From the NCBI RefSeq assembly GCF_019049285.1, contig NZ_JAGMUL010000120.1:1-46972 (forward strand): DNA of 46,972 nt, given 5' to 3'. This document shows, piece after piece, positions 1-8,338 of this stretch. Numbering within the stretch: the stretch's first letter is position 1; every line of letters starts with the position of its first letter. Made by a program: the position numbers and the translations under genes. This stretch comes from Streptomyces sp. AC550_RSS872 (lineage in GTDB: Bacteria; Actinomycetota; Actinomycetes; Streptomycetales; Streptomycetaceae). The notes beneath the pieces were generated by a model. That model saw nothing but the letters and a program-made list of their open reading frames with translations. It searched no databases and was not told where the DNA came from.

Positions 1-123
1 AGCTCCAGTACCGTCCCGACGTCCTCGACGGCTGCCTCACCGGCACCGGCCTCCGACGCCAGCCACCATGACGACATCACGCATTCAAGGTCAGTAAGTC
101 CGTTTCTGGTAGAGAGCCCCGTC

Positions 124-156
124 CGGCCCGCATCGCCGCTTCGTCGATGCGGGCCG
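124..156. terminator. Hairpin terminator beyond the quinone reductase gene
   Basis: A perfect 12-bp inverted repeat (CGGCCCGCATCG at 124-135 and its complement at 145-156) encloses a 9-nt loop. It lies about 60 bases beyond the stop codon of the leftward oxidoreductase gene. There is no T-run, which is usual for Streptomyces terminators. Nothing that could be named was found in bases 1-123; one short open stretch runs in from the left edge. Confidence 0.6.
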
Positions 157-214
157 CAGTGCCGATCAGGTTGGTCTGAGCAGCACCTGGCAGCGCGGGA
201 GCCTGCGCTCGTCC

Positions 215-895
215 TCAGGCCGCCACCAGTTCCGCCGTAAGGAACCCTTCCACAGCCTTCCGGGTGCGGCGGTCGAACTCGGCATACTGCGCCTCGCGCT
301 CGGCTCCCGCAACTGCGTCGCCGACCAGCAGATTGCCCTCGGCATCGATGCGCTGCGGGCGCTCCTCGGCGTCGGGGAGCAGGGCGACGGAGGAGTAGGA
401 GAATCCGCAGTAATAGGCGATGCCCTCGCTCAGGTTGGTCTCCAGCACGGCCTGCATTCCCTCTGTGATGGGGTCGTCGGAGGTGGCGCCGGCCAGGCCC
501 AGCCACAGTATGCGCTTGCCCGCCAGGCGGGGCTTGCTGCGGCCGTAGGCGAATCCGTAGTTCCACACGCGATCGATCCAGCCCTTGAGGAGGGCGGGCA
601 CGCTTTGCCAGTACACGGGGAACACAGCGACGACGACATCGGCGTCGAGAACACGCTGCATATGGGCCTGGACTTCGTCCGAGTACGGCTTCTCCCGGTT
701 GCCCCAGTCCGGCTGGTCCGCCACGTTCATCCGCGGGTCGAACCCTTCGGCGTGCAAGTCGAGCAGGTCGACGCTGTATCCGGCGGTCTCGAGTCGCGCG
801 GCGGTACGGCGGGCGGTGTGCGCGGTGAGGGAATCGGCCCGATGGTGTGCGATGACCACAAGGGCGGTCCTGGCAGCGCTGCTGCGGTGCGACAC
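215..895 (-). CDS. Flavodoxin-fold NAD(P)H quinone reductase (MdaB/KefF-like)
   Basis: This is a predicted cytoplasmic FMN/FAD enzyme that would reduce quinones or similar electrophiles with NAD(P)H. After the start comes a flavodoxin-type first strand (ALVVIAHHRADSLT), and mid-protein lies the family signature VFPVYWQSVPALLKGWIDRV followed by NYGFAYG, typical of the Flavodoxin_2 family. The open frame extends upstream to 940, but I chose the GTG at 895 because AGGAG lies about 6 bases before it and the flavodoxin strand then starts near the N-terminus; this gives 226 residues, normal for the family. It is divergent from an AraC-type regulator about 100 bp away. Such pairs are common, and the regulator probably controls this gene in response to an electrophile or quinone. 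The substrate is unknown. Confidence 0.85.
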   Translation of the reverse strand: MSHRSSAARTALVVIAHHRADSLTAHTARRTAARLETAGYSVDLLDLHAEGFDPRMNVADQPDWGNREKPYSDEVQAHMQRVLDADVVVAVFPVYWQSVPALLKGWIDRVWNYGFAYGRSKPRLAGKRILWLGLAGATSDDPITEGMQAVLETNLSEGIAYYCGFSYSSVALLPDAEERPQRIDAEGNLLVGDAVAGAEREAQYAEFDRRTRKAVEGFLTAELVAA

Positions 896-999
896 GGTTT
901 CTCCTGGCTGGTCTCGGTCAGTTCGACCAGTCCAGTACACCCGTGATCAATTAGATGATCCATGGGAGAAACGCTCCGCTGCATAGGAGTTCGTCTACG

Positions 1000-1974
1000 A
1001 TGGCATCCGTGGATCCTTTGAGTACGCTGCTCAGTGGCATCCGGGCCGAGGGCTCGGTCGTCAGCCACGCCGTGCTGGAAGCGCCCTGGACCATCCGCTT
1101 CGCCGACGGCGCCCCGCTCACGATGGTCAGCGTGTTGCGGGGCGGTGGCACCCTGCTGCTGCCCGACGGCGCCGAACAAGCGGTCGGCGTCGGCGACACG
1201 GCCATCGTGCGCAGCCCCGACACATTTCACCTCGTGGACCAGCCGGCCACCCTCGACCGCCCCCACATCGAGTACGAAATCGCGTGCTTCGCAGCGGATG
1301 CCGAATGCACTGCCCAAGACCTCGGCGGCATCCGCTGGGGCAACGAACCGGACGGGGCAACCGCACTGATCGTGGGCGCCTACCGCGCCTCGGGCCATCG
1401 CCATGAACGACTGCTCCGCGCGTTGCCGCCCGTACTCGTGATCAACGAGGGCACAGAGGTCTGCGCCTGGCTGGAGACGGCCGCCGCCGACGCCGCCCTG
1501 CGCTCTGCCGGCTCCCAGGCTCTGATGGACCGACTGCTGGACTGGGCCCTGGTGTGTACGCTGCGTACCTGGTTCGACCGGGCGGGCTCGGAAGCCCCAG
1601 AGTGGTACCGCGGCTTGGCCGACCCAGTCCTCGCCCCCGCCCTCGAAGCCTTCCACGCCCGGCCCTCCAAGGGATGGACGGTAGAGGCGCTCGCCACCAA
1701 ATCCGGTGTCTCCCGAGCGCTGTTCGCCAAACGCTTCACCGAGGTGATGGGTCGCCCGCCGCTGACCTACCTCACCGAATGCCGTATGGACGAGGCCGAG
1801 GCACTCCTGTCCGACACCGACTCCTCCATCGCTCTGATCGCCAAGTCTGTCGGCTACGCCGATGCCTTCGGCTTCAGCGCCGCCTTCAAACGCCATCGGG
1901 GCGTGAGCCCCAGCGCCTTCCGCGCCGCAACAGCCCCTGAAAGGGCGTTGCGTCCCTTCCCACTCGGTTCATGA
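1000..1974 (+). CDS. AraC-family transcriptional regulator
   Basis: A predicted DNA-binding regulator of 324 residues. The N-terminal ~200 residues form a cupin-like effector-binding domain (early strands MVSVLRGGGTLLLPDG and IVRSPDTFHLVDQP), as in the AraC subgroup with a cupin_6 domain. The C-terminal ~95 residues hold the double helix-turn-helix: WTVEALATKSGVSRALFAKR, then the conserved second motif SIALIAKSVGYADAFGFSAA followed by FKRHRGVSPSAFR. The chosen ATG has AGGAG about 10 bases upstream; an in-frame ATG at 955 lacks such a site. It is divergent from the flavodoxin-fold reductase gene, which is its most likely target. A role in the neighbouring glycosidase locus is possible but unsupported. 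Confidence 0.9.
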   Translation: MASVDPLSTLLSGIRAEGSVVSHAVLEAPWTIRFADGAPLTMVSVLRGGGTLLLPDGAEQAVGVGDTAIVRSPDTFHLVDQPATLDRPHIEYEIACFAADAECTAQDLGGIRWGNEPDGATALIVGAYRASGHRHERLLRALPPVLVINEGTEVCAWLETAAADAALRSAGSQALMDRLLDWALVCTLRTWFDRAGSEAPEWYRGLADPVLAPALEAFHARPSKGWTVEALATKSGVSRALFAKRFTEVMGRPPLTYLTECRMDEAEALLSDTDSSIALIAKSVGYADAFGFSAAFKRHRGVSPSAFRAATAPERALRPFPLGS

Positions 1975-2040
1975 TCGCTCGGTCTTGGTACTGCTGTTGT
2001 TCGGCCCAACTGATCGGCATATTCAGCTGAGATGCGAGGC

Positions 2041-2222
2041 ATGGAGCGAAGCCCCTACCCAAGCGACTTATCTGACGAGCAGTGGGCGTTCATCGAACCA
2101 ATGATCACGGCCTGGAAGCAGGACCGGGTGAGGCGGTCGGCGACCGGAGACCCCGGGGACCTGCGATCTCCGGGAGGTTCGTGAACGCGATCTTCTACCA
2201 GAACGCGGCACAGGAGTACTAG
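2041..2222 (+). pseudogene. N-terminal relic of an IS5-type transposase
   Basis: The reading frame begins MERSPYPSDLSDEQWAFIEP, the classic N-terminus of Streptomyces IS5-group transposases. After about 45 codons the frame is lost, and homology resumes one frame over as FVNAIFYQN. The rest of the transposase, including the DDE core, is absent. The relic runs up to the stop codon of the convergent GH51 gene and shares its last bases with it. The first half contains a TTA codon, rare in this genome type. It complements the transposase piece at the right edge of the window (see findings). Confidence 0.8.
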
Positions 2223-3760
2223 GCGAGCCGGATCACGTTCCATGACAGCGGTTCGAGGACGGCGCTGAGAGTGCCGTCGCTCAGGGTGGTCCCGGAGACC
2301 TGGTGCGGGGTCACGCGTTGTGGACCGGTGAGGGTGTTGCGTGCGTCGGGGTCGGCGTCCGCGAGGGCGCTGTGCTCGACGACCGACGTCAACGCGAGGC
2401 CGTTCAGGGTGACTTGCAGTGGCAGGGATTGCGTGCGGCTGCGGTTGACGGCGAAGACGGTGACCGAGCCGTCCTCGGCGCGCACGGCGGTGGCGTGCAG
2501 CAGGTCGGCCTCGCCGTACTTCTCCGTCTCGTACGTCGGCGAGTCCACCCGCACGTCGAGGACCTGGCCGCGGCCGTACTTCGATGCCTGCGCGAAGGGG
2601 AAGAACGTCGTCTGCCGCCAGGCCGGGCCGCCCGGCTCGGTCATGATCGGGGCGATCACGTTGACGAGCTGGGCGAGACAGGCGACGGCCACCCGGTCCG
2701 CGTGGCGCAGCAGCGCGATCAGCAGCGAACCGACGACGACGGCGTCCAGGACGCTGTAGCTGTTCTCCAGCAGACGGGGTGCCTGCGCCCAGTCCCGCGA
2801 GTCGGAGTCCTCTGCCCCGTTCAACTCCAAGCCGTAGCAGACGTTCCACTCGTCGAAGGACAGATTGATCTTCTTCTTCGACTTCAGCCTCGCACCCACG
2901 TGGTCGCAGGTCGCGACGACGTTCTCGATGAAGGACTCCATGTCGACGGCGGAGGCCAGGAAGGAGTCGATGTCGCCGTCCCGGGGCTCGTAGTAGGCGT
3001 GCAGGGAGATGTAGTCCACCAGGTCGTACGTCTCCTGCAGCACCGTCGCCTCCCACTCGGCGAAGGTGGTCAGCCACTGGGCGGAGGAGCCGCAGGCGAC
3101 CAGTTCCACGGACGGGTCGATCTGGCGCATGGCGCGCGCCGTCTCGGCGGCGATGCGACCGTATTCCGCGGCGGTCTTGTGGCCGGTCTGCCAGTGGCCG
3201 TCCATCTCGTTGCCCAGGCACCACAGCCGGATACCGAAGGGATCCTTGTCGCCGTGCGCTCTGCGCAGGTCCGACAGGGCCGTGCCCTGCGGATGGTTGG
3301 CGTACTCCTGGAGTTCCAGGGCCTCGGCGACGCCGCGCGTGCCGAGGTTGATCGCCATCATGGGCTCGGCCTGGGGGCCGATCTTCTTCAGGAAGGCGAT
3401 GTACTCGGACAGGCCGAAGCGGTTGGTCTCGGTCGACCGCCAGGCGAGGTCGAGGCGGCGCGGGCGGTCCTCGACCGGGCCGACCGAGTCCTCCCACTTG
3501 TAGCCGGAGACGAAGTTGCCGCCGGGATAGCGGATCGTGGTGACGCCGAGCTCGCGGATCAGCTCCAGTACGTCCGTGCGGATGCCCGCCTCATCGGCCG
3601 AGGGATGGTCCGGCTCGAAGATTCCGGTGTAGACGCAGCGGCCGAGGTGTTCGACGAAGGAACCGAAGAGGCGGGGGTCGACCTCGCCGACAGTGAAGGA
3701 GGGGTCGAGGGTGAACCGGGCCGGGCGGGTGGGAACAGCAGCGGCGGTGCGGGGGCTCAT
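2219..3760 (-). CDS. Alpha-L-arabinofuranosidase, GH51
   Basis: This predicted intracellular exo-enzyme removes alpha-L-arabinofuranosyl groups from arabinoxylo-, arabino- or xyloglucan-derived oligosaccharides. The sequence shows FGSFVEHLGRCVYTGIFEP near the start, then IRYPGGNFVSGYKWEDSVGP. The acid/base Glu is in WCLGNEMDG (E185) and the nucleophile Glu in LSFDEWNVCYG (E304); the MTEPGGPAWRQTTFFPF segment and C-terminal beta-sandwich follow. The open frame continues upstream, but the ATG at 3760 has AAAGGAC in front and the family N-terminus begins just after it, giving 513 residues, the usual length. There is no signal peptide. It is the last gene of the leftward GH3-GH31-GH51 group. It is paralogous to the GH51 gene at 33577-35076, with the same motifs. 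Confidence 0.95.
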   Translation of the reverse strand: MSPRTAAAVPTRPARFTLDPSFTVGEVDPRLFGSFVEHLGRCVYTGIFEPDHPSADEAGIRTDVLELIRELGVTTIRYPGGNFVSGYKWEDSVGPVEDRPRRLDLAWRSTETNRFGLSEYIAFLKKIGPQAEPMMAINLGTRGVAEALELQEYANHPQGTALSDLRRAHGDKDPFGIRLWCLGNEMDGHWQTGHKTAAEYGRIAAETARAMRQIDPSVELVACGSSAQWLTTFAEWEATVLQETYDLVDYISLHAYYEPRDGDIDSFLASAVDMESFIENVVATCDHVGARLKSKKKINLSFDEWNVCYGLELNGAEDSDSRDWAQAPRLLENSYSVLDAVVVGSLLIALLRHADRVAVACLAQLVNVIAPIMTEPGGPAWRQTTFFPFAQASKYGRGQVLDVRVDSPTYETEKYGEADLLHATAVRAEDGSVTVFAVNRSRTQSLPLQVTLNGLALTSVVEHSALADADPDARNTLTGPQRVTPHQVSGTTLSDGTLSAVLEPLSWNVIRLA

Positions 3761-4077
3761 GGGGTCCTTTCCACAGGTCTGCTTGAGCGCGTGGGCCAAC
3801 CGTTGCGCATCGGTGTGCCCGTCACGGACGTGGACCTGCCGACTCTGAATTTTGCAGGTCGAGTTCACGCAGCGCAGGGATGTCGTAGGAGGCGAACAGG
3901 CAGGGGTAGAGGCTTGCTTGACCACGTACGCGCCCTCGGCGTACCAGGCCTTCCGGTGGAGGAACGCGAGTTGGCTGGTACCTGAGGTGGGGCTGCCGGT
4001 GATGAAGCCGCGCGGCGGTACGCGCCGCGCCCGGTGCGGAAGCCGGCCCCCGGCCCACCGCTGCGGCAACGCCGGCG
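3761..4077 (-). other. Gap with unrecognised decayed coding sequence
   Basis: This 317-base stretch lies between the GH51 start and a regulator relic. Read on the minus strand, it shows a protein-like stretch (FITGSPTSGTSQLAFLHRKA, then WYAEGAYVVKQ) that continues only after a frame change (ASLYPCLFASYDIPALRELD). I do not recognise the family. It looks like the remains of a gene replaced during rearrangement. No promoter or operator is obvious here, so GH51 may depend on read-through from GH31. Confidence 0.35.
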
Positions 4078-4372
4078 GCCGCCGTCACCGCCCGCGCCTA
4101 CGCCCTCAACCACCAGAGCAAGCAGGCCCGCGCCGCGCTTGAGGCCGCCGACGCCCTCATGAACCGGCTCCCCGTATCCGAGCGGTCGGACACGTGGCTG
4201 ACGTACGGCGAGCAGAAACACCACGTCCACCTCAGTCACGCCTACACCACGAGGGGACACCCGACGCGCCCGGGAGCGCCGGCAGCGCGCCTTGGAGCTG
4301 TCCGCGCCGACCGGCACCATGACGCGCACTCCGCTGCACATCGACGCCTGCGGCACCACCAAGCCCGGATGA
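4078..4372 (+). pseudogene. C-terminal relic of an XRE/TPR-type transcriptional regulator
   Basis: The frame reads AVTARAYALNHQSKQARAAL, then ALMNRLPVSERSDTWLTYGE and QKHHVHLSHAYTT, which matches the TPR-like C-terminal half of the large Streptomyces family of XRE-type regulators. A one-base frame change follows near 4255, and the similarity continues as RRARERRQRALELSAPTGTM before a stop. The HTH domain and the first half are missing. It is a broken fragment lying between the GH31 and GH51 genes on the opposite strand, so the leftward operon has been invaded. Confidence 0.7.
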
Positions 4373-4470
4373 GATCCTCGGTGCACGGCCGGCACGAGAC
4401 CTCGAACCAGCCCAGGGAGAACGACGGCCGGCGAATGTGCGTCCTGCGGTCGTCTTCATCGGCGCACGCA

Positions 4471-6477
4471 TCAGTACACCTGCGTTCCGGTGAGAGCGGA
4501 CCCCGAACGGACGAAAACGGGTATGCGTTCCAGGGGCGCAGCGACGGTCAGCGTCCTGCCGCCCTCGTGTTCCGTCCCGGTCGCGGTGTCGATCCAACGG
4601 GCCCCGTGCGGCAGGTGGACGGCACGCTCGCGTGCGCCCGCCTCGACAACCGGTGCGACGAGCAGGTCGGGGCCGAGCATGTACTGGTCGTCGACGTCCC
4701 AGGCGGTCGCGTCGTCGGGGAAGTCGAAGAACAGCGGGCGCATGGGCGGGGCGCCGGTGCGGTGCGCGGTCTCGGCGAGTCCGTGAAGGTAGGGGCGCAG
4801 GCGTTCACGCAGGAGGAGATGGTGGCGCAGGATCGGATAGGCCTGCTCGCCGTAGGACCAGACCTCGTTGGGGCCGCCGCTCATCCGCGCGCTGAAGGGC
4901 TGGTTCGGCTCGCGGTCACCGTGCAGTCGCATGACGGGGCTGAAGGTGCCGTACTGGAACCAGCGGATGAGCAGTTCCCGGTAGGCCGGGTCGTCCGGGT
5001 TGCCGCCCAGGAAGCCGCCGATGTCGGTGTGCCACCAGGGGATGCCGCTCAGGGCGACGTTCAGGCCCGCGCGGACCTGGGCGGCCAGAGAGTCGAAGGT
5101 GGGGAGGATGTCCCCGGACCACAGCGCGATTCCGTGGCGCTGGCTGCCGGCCCAGGCCGAGCGGATCAGGCTCAGCGGCCGGTCGTCGCCGGTTGCGCGG
5201 AGTCCTTCGGCGACGGCGCGGGCGTGTTCGTCAGCGTATGCGTTGCCGACCTGTGGGCCCGGGCCGGCGTGGTAGACGGCTCGCGGCGCGAGGCTCGGCG
5301 GGAGATCGGGTTCGCAGGCGTCGAGCCAGAAGGCGGTGACGCCTGACCGCAGGTAGTTGGCGCGGAGTTGCTCCCACAGTAGTTGCCGGGCACGGGGGTG
5401 CGTCGCGTCGTAGTACGCCATCGGCAGGTAGCGCTGGTCCCCGCCGCGCGCCGGCCAGTGGTGGCGCAGCAGGCCGCCGTGGCTGTCCCGGACCAGGCCG
5501 CCGCAGGCGCGCAGGGCATCGTGGTGGGCGCTGTCGTCCTCCAAGGTGGGCCAGACGGACACCACGAGCCGTACGCCGAGGGAGTCCAGCTCCTTGGTCA
5601 TGGCGGCGGGGTCGGGCCAGTCCTCCGGGTCGAACGACCAGTCACCCATGCGGGTCCAGTGGAAGAAGTCGCAGACGATGACCGACAGCGGCAGGCCGCG
5701 GCGGTGGTGCTCACGGGCGACGGCGAGGAGTTCGTCCTGGGTACGGTAGCGCAGCTTGGACTGCCAGAAGCCGCTCGCCCAGTCGGGCAGCAGGGGCGGG
5801 TGGCCGGTGGCGTCGGCATAGGCGGACATGATCTCGGCGGGGGTGTCGCCCGCGACGATCCAGTAGTCGATCTGGCGGGTCTGATCGGCGACCCAGCGGG
5901 TGGCGTCCGCGGCGAGTTCGACGCGGCCCGTGGCGGGGTTGTTCCACAGCAGTCCGTAGCCGCGGGAGGAGTGCAGGAAGGGGATCGTGACGACGGTGTT
6001 GCGCTGGACGAGGTCGATGACGCGGCCCTTGTGGTCCAGGCCGCCGTGCGGCTGCTGGCCCAGACCGTGGATGCGCTCGCCGTCGTAGCCCTCGAAGGAC
6101 TGCTCGGCGGTGTAGGTGCCGTCGCCGCGCGGGGTGTGGACGCGGGGGCCTGGGTAGCCGTGGTGAGGCCGCTTCTCTGCCAGCAGCTCGCGGGCCTCGT
6201 GCGCCTCCCCGGTACGCAGGAAGCGCAGTCGCCCGTCCGCGTCGGCCTCCACGGTGATGCGTCCGTTGACGAGGCGGGCCGTACCGTCCTCGCGGACGTG
6301 CACGTCGGCCTCGCCCGCGTCCCACACCGGCAGGTCGAGCGCCCAGCTGCGTTCGTCGTCGATGGTGTCGGCCGCCGCGCGTACCCGGACCGCGTGCGGG
6401 CCCCAGGGCTCGACGCGCAGCACCTCCCCCTGGGTGCGGCGCTCGATCCCTGCCTCGACGTGCTGGTACATGGGCAT
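4471..6477 (-). CDS. GH31 glycosidase, probable alpha-xylosidase
   Basis: A 668-residue predicted cytoplasmic GH31 enzyme. It has an N-terminal beta-sandwich (about 1-220), a (beta/alpha)8 barrel with the nucleophile Asp in FWLDACEPD (D386) and the acid/base Asp in LWSGDILPTFD (D456), and a C-terminal beta domain with GPDLLVAPVVEAGARER. The combination WLDAxEPD, SRSAxAGxQRxG and IPWWHTDIGGFLGG places it with XylS/Xyl31A-type alpha-xylosidases rather than maltases; I infer release of alpha-xylose from xyloglucan oligosaccharides, supported by the neighbouring GH5, GH42, GH43 and GH51 genes. The ATG has GGAAGGA directly upstream. It follows the GH3 pseudogene. An alpha-glucosidase role cannot be excluded. 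Confidence 0.9.
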   Translation of the reverse strand: MPMYQHVEAGIERRTQGEVLRVEPWGPHAVRVRAAADTIDDERSWALDLPVWDAGEADVHVREDGTARLVNGRITVEADADGRLRFLRTGEAHEARELLAEKRPHHGYPGPRVHTPRGDGTYTAEQSFEGYDGERIHGLGQQPHGGLDHKGRVIDLVQRNTVVTIPFLHSSRGYGLLWNNPATGRVELAADATRWVADQTRQIDYWIVAGDTPAEIMSAYADATGHPPLLPDWASGFWQSKLRYRTQDELLAVAREHHRRGLPLSVIVCDFFHWTRMGDWSFDPEDWPDPAAMTKELDSLGVRLVVSVWPTLEDDSAHHDALRACGGLVRDSHGGLLRHHWPARGGDQRYLPMAYYDATHPRARQLLWEQLRANYLRSGVTAFWLDACEPDLPPSLAPRAVYHAGPGPQVGNAYADEHARAVAEGLRATGDDRPLSLIRSAWAGSQRHGIALWSGDILPTFDSLAAQVRAGLNVALSGIPWWHTDIGGFLGGNPDDPAYRELLIRWFQYGTFSPVMRLHGDREPNQPFSARMSGGPNEVWSYGEQAYPILRHHLLLRERLRPYLHGLAETAHRTGAPPMRPLFFDFPDDATAWDVDDQYMLGPDLLVAPVVEAGARERAVHLPHGARWIDTATGTEHEGGRTLTVAAPLERIPVFVRSGSALTGTQVY

Positions 6478-6654
6478 ACCGTTCCTTCCGATGCGGGTGG
6501 CGATGGCGAGGTGGTGGGGTCTGTGTGCGGCCGATGCCGCGGGAGAGGTCGGGGTTCACCGTCGAGTTCGACGGTGAGAACCGTGGCGTGCCAGTTGAGT
6601 GCGGACGCGGGCGCTGCGATGGTCCACGGACTGAACCACGGCTGGAGGGGCAGG

Positions 6655-7793
6655 ACGTCAGTCCTCGAAGGGGAAGTCGGATACTCGTCGTCGCCCCGAT
6701 ACCAGGTCTGCGGCAGCCCGCCCGTGGGGTCGGCCTCGCCGAGCAGTACGGCGGCCGGCGACCAGCCTGTCTCCTGCCCGCCGTAGGACGTCCACACCAC
6801 GGCGGGCAGGTGCTCGTCGGCCCAGTCGTGGGCGTAGGGGGTGTTGCGAAAGTCCCGTGCGGTGCCCGCGGTGTCCGGTGCGTGCCCTCGGCGTGCCGGA
6901 CGAAGGCCCTCGTACTGGATGCACTTGGGCCTTTGGCGGGTGCGGCGAGGGTGCGTGCCGGGCGGCGTGGGTGCTGTGCGGGACTTTCGCAACACCCCCC
7001 AGGGGTAGCTCCAGGTTGGACGGCGCCTCGGCGTCGCTGACGGCGAACCAGTCATGTCCGGTCGGCGGGGACCAGCTGCGCAGTTCGGTCTCGATGAGTG
7101 GGCTGACGTGACAGGGGCGGCCGTTGACCAGGTGGTACGCGGCCATCGCGCCGGTCGCCGCGCCCGAGGCGACGACGGGCCGGAAGGCGGCCAGGTCGTA
7201 CTCCCGCAGGACGCGCGGGCGCAGGCCGGAGGAGGTGACGCAGCGGTCGTCCTCGTTGTTGTAGGCGAGGAAGTGTTTGAGCACCGCGGCCGCGCGCAGG
7301 CAGGTGGGGTGGCCGCCGGCCAGGCCCGCGCAGTAGGCGGTGCCCAGCCGTGCCGTGTGTACCGGGTCCTCGGAGCAGCCCTCCGCGTTGCGGCACCCGC
7401 GCGGGTCGCGCAGCGGGTTCACCACGGGGCCCACGCCTGGAGGGTGTTGCTGCCGATGCCGTTCGCCGTCGGACGGTGGCAGTTCAAGGCGCGCAGCTCG
7501 ACGGAGACGGCCTCGGCGACCTGGTGGACCAGGTCCTCGTCCCAGGTCGCGCCGAGTCCTACGGCCTGGGGGAAGACCCTCGCCTCGCCGAGCCGGGAAA
7601 CGCCGTGCAGCGCCTCCGTGCCGGTGCGGAACGAGGCAATGGCGAGGCGCTCGACGGCCGGTGCGTACTGGTGCAGCAGCGCGATCCGCTCGTCGAGCGT
7701 GAGCCGCCCGAGCAGGTCGTCGACGTGCTTGTCGATCGGCAGTACCGGGTCGAGGAACGGAAGCCGGGCGGCGGGCAGGGACGAAGAACCCAC
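6655..7793 (-). pseudogene. GH3 beta-glucosidase/beta-xylosidase, broken by frameshift, deletion and MITE
   Basis: The N-terminal GH3 half is clear: LDPVLPIDKHVDDLLGRLTL, TGTEALHGVSRLGEARVFPQ and TANGIGSNTLQAWAP. Then a one-base loss near 7422 shifts the frame; the other frame continues as VVNPLRDPR, VLKHFLAYNNEDDR and the nucleophile region HDWFAVSDAEAPSNLEL. Directly after this the 163-bp inverted-repeat element is inserted. Homology then jumps to the C-terminal GH3 domain (AHDWADEHLPAVVWTSYGGQ) in yet another frame, so more than 200 codons of the family are missing. A further frame change precedes the end. The WGRNEEG motif has decayed to GCRNAEG. The probable original start is GTG 7793. 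It cannot make a functional glucosidase. It once headed the leftward operon. Confidence 0.9.
6837..6999. mobile_element. MITE-like non-coding element with 21-bp perfect terminal inverted repeats
   Basis: The stretch is bounded by a perfect 21-bp inverted repeat: 6837-6857 (core GTGTTGCGAAAGTCCC) and its exact complement at 6979-6999. The element is 163 bp, far too short for a transposase, and encodes nothing convincing. An inner inverted repeat (AAGGCCC/GGGCCTT, roughly 6903-6934) flanks the centre. It lies inside the broken GH3 gene at the point where more than 200 codons are lost. Target-site duplications are not clear; A+GGGG is present at both borders but overlaps the repeat. It is probably mobilised in trans by an IS with matching ends. 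Confidence 0.8.
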
Positions 7794-7826
7794 GAGGAAA
7801 ACCCCTAAGCAGGCTGGTTGCGAGCT

Positions 7827-7842
7827 GTCGAAGCGCTTCGAC
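7827..7842. promoter_or_regulatory. LacI-type operator 1 (perfect 16-bp palindrome)
   Basis: GTCGAAGCGCTTCGAC is a perfect palindrome with the central CG of LacI-family operators. It lies 34 bases before the GTG of the GH3 relic. It directly follows a minus-strand -35-like TTGACA (7869-7864) with a 17-base spacer, so a bound repressor would cover the -10/start region of the leftward operon. The cognate regulator is not obvious nearby; the only LacI gene in the window is at 41532-42539. Confidence 0.65.
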
Positions 7843-7863
7843 GCTCGCACTGCTGCGACAGGC

Positions 7864-7869
7864 TGTCAA
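7864..7869 (-). promoter_or_regulatory. Candidate -35 box for the leftward GH3-GH31-GH51 operon
   Basis: On the minus strand TTGACA is followed, after 17 bases, by GAGCGT just before operator 1. The -35 is consensus while the -10 is weak, typical of a regulated Streptomyces promoter. Position and overlap with the palindrome support it, but no transcript evidence can be given. Confidence 0.4.
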
Positions 7870-7946
7870 CGATCTGAGCCAATGAGATTTTCTTGACGCC
7901 TGCCCTCTTGTCTCGCAAGAGACGTGTCATTAACGTTCCCGGCCAG

Positions 7947-7961
7947 GTGAAGCGCTTCGAC
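7947..7961. promoter_or_regulatory. LacI-type operator 2
   Basis: GTGAAGCGCTTCGAC shares 14 of 16 positions with operator 1, having lost one base pair of symmetry at the left edge (core GAAGCGCTTC). The two sites are about 120 bp apart in the 545-bp divergent gap between GH3 and GH42, a spacing compatible with looping or with separate control of each direction. The rest of this gap (7851-8338) contains no gene that I can support. Confidence 0.55.
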
Positions 7962-8220
7962 GATCGGGAGGGAAGGGCCGCCGCCTTGAGCAACGAGCTG
8001 AACCGCGGAAGCTTCGTCGGCACAGCAGGGTCGACTCCGGCCTCGGCTCCGGGCACGCACAGACGGCCCCGCTGCCCCTGCAAAGGGCGGTGGTCGTTCT
8101 GACGCTCGTACCGCTGCTGATCATCTGCCCGTGCGGGCAGAAGCACTTTCCCACCGGCGTGCTCTCGGGCGCGCTCAGGGGGTGAACCGGCCGCCCGTAT
8201 GCGCCCCCGCCCTGTGACCG

Positions 8221-8268
8221 GGAGCGGCTCCACCCGCCCATTCCCCGCTGCTGGAGCGGAGCCGCTCC
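8221..8268. promoter_or_regulatory. Two inverted repeats upstream of GH42
   Basis: GGAGCGGCTCC (8221-8231, symmetric about one G) and GGAGCGGAGCCGCTCC (8253-8268, 7-bp arms around AG) lie 70-120 bases before the GH42 start. They resemble GAGCG/CGCTC-type half-sites of actinobacterial LacI operators such as CebR sites, so they could be a second operator class for the rightward operon. They could equally be hairpins in the leader. Confidence 0.35.
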
Positions 8269-8338
8269 CTCACCACTGTCGGCAGGGCCGGAGCAGTCGC
8301 CCAGCAGTTGCCGAGTCCCTTCTTCCCGAGGACCAGTC

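Noticed and set aside
3761..4069. N-terminal extension of the GH51 enzyme to 4069
   Set aside because: GH51 enzymes begin close to the MSPRTAAAV start; the extension covers a ribosome binding site and unrelated relic sequence.
5383..6786. Plus-strand open frame across GH31 and the GH3 tail
   Set aside because: A high-GC antisense shadow; the minus strand carries both GH31 catalytic motifs.
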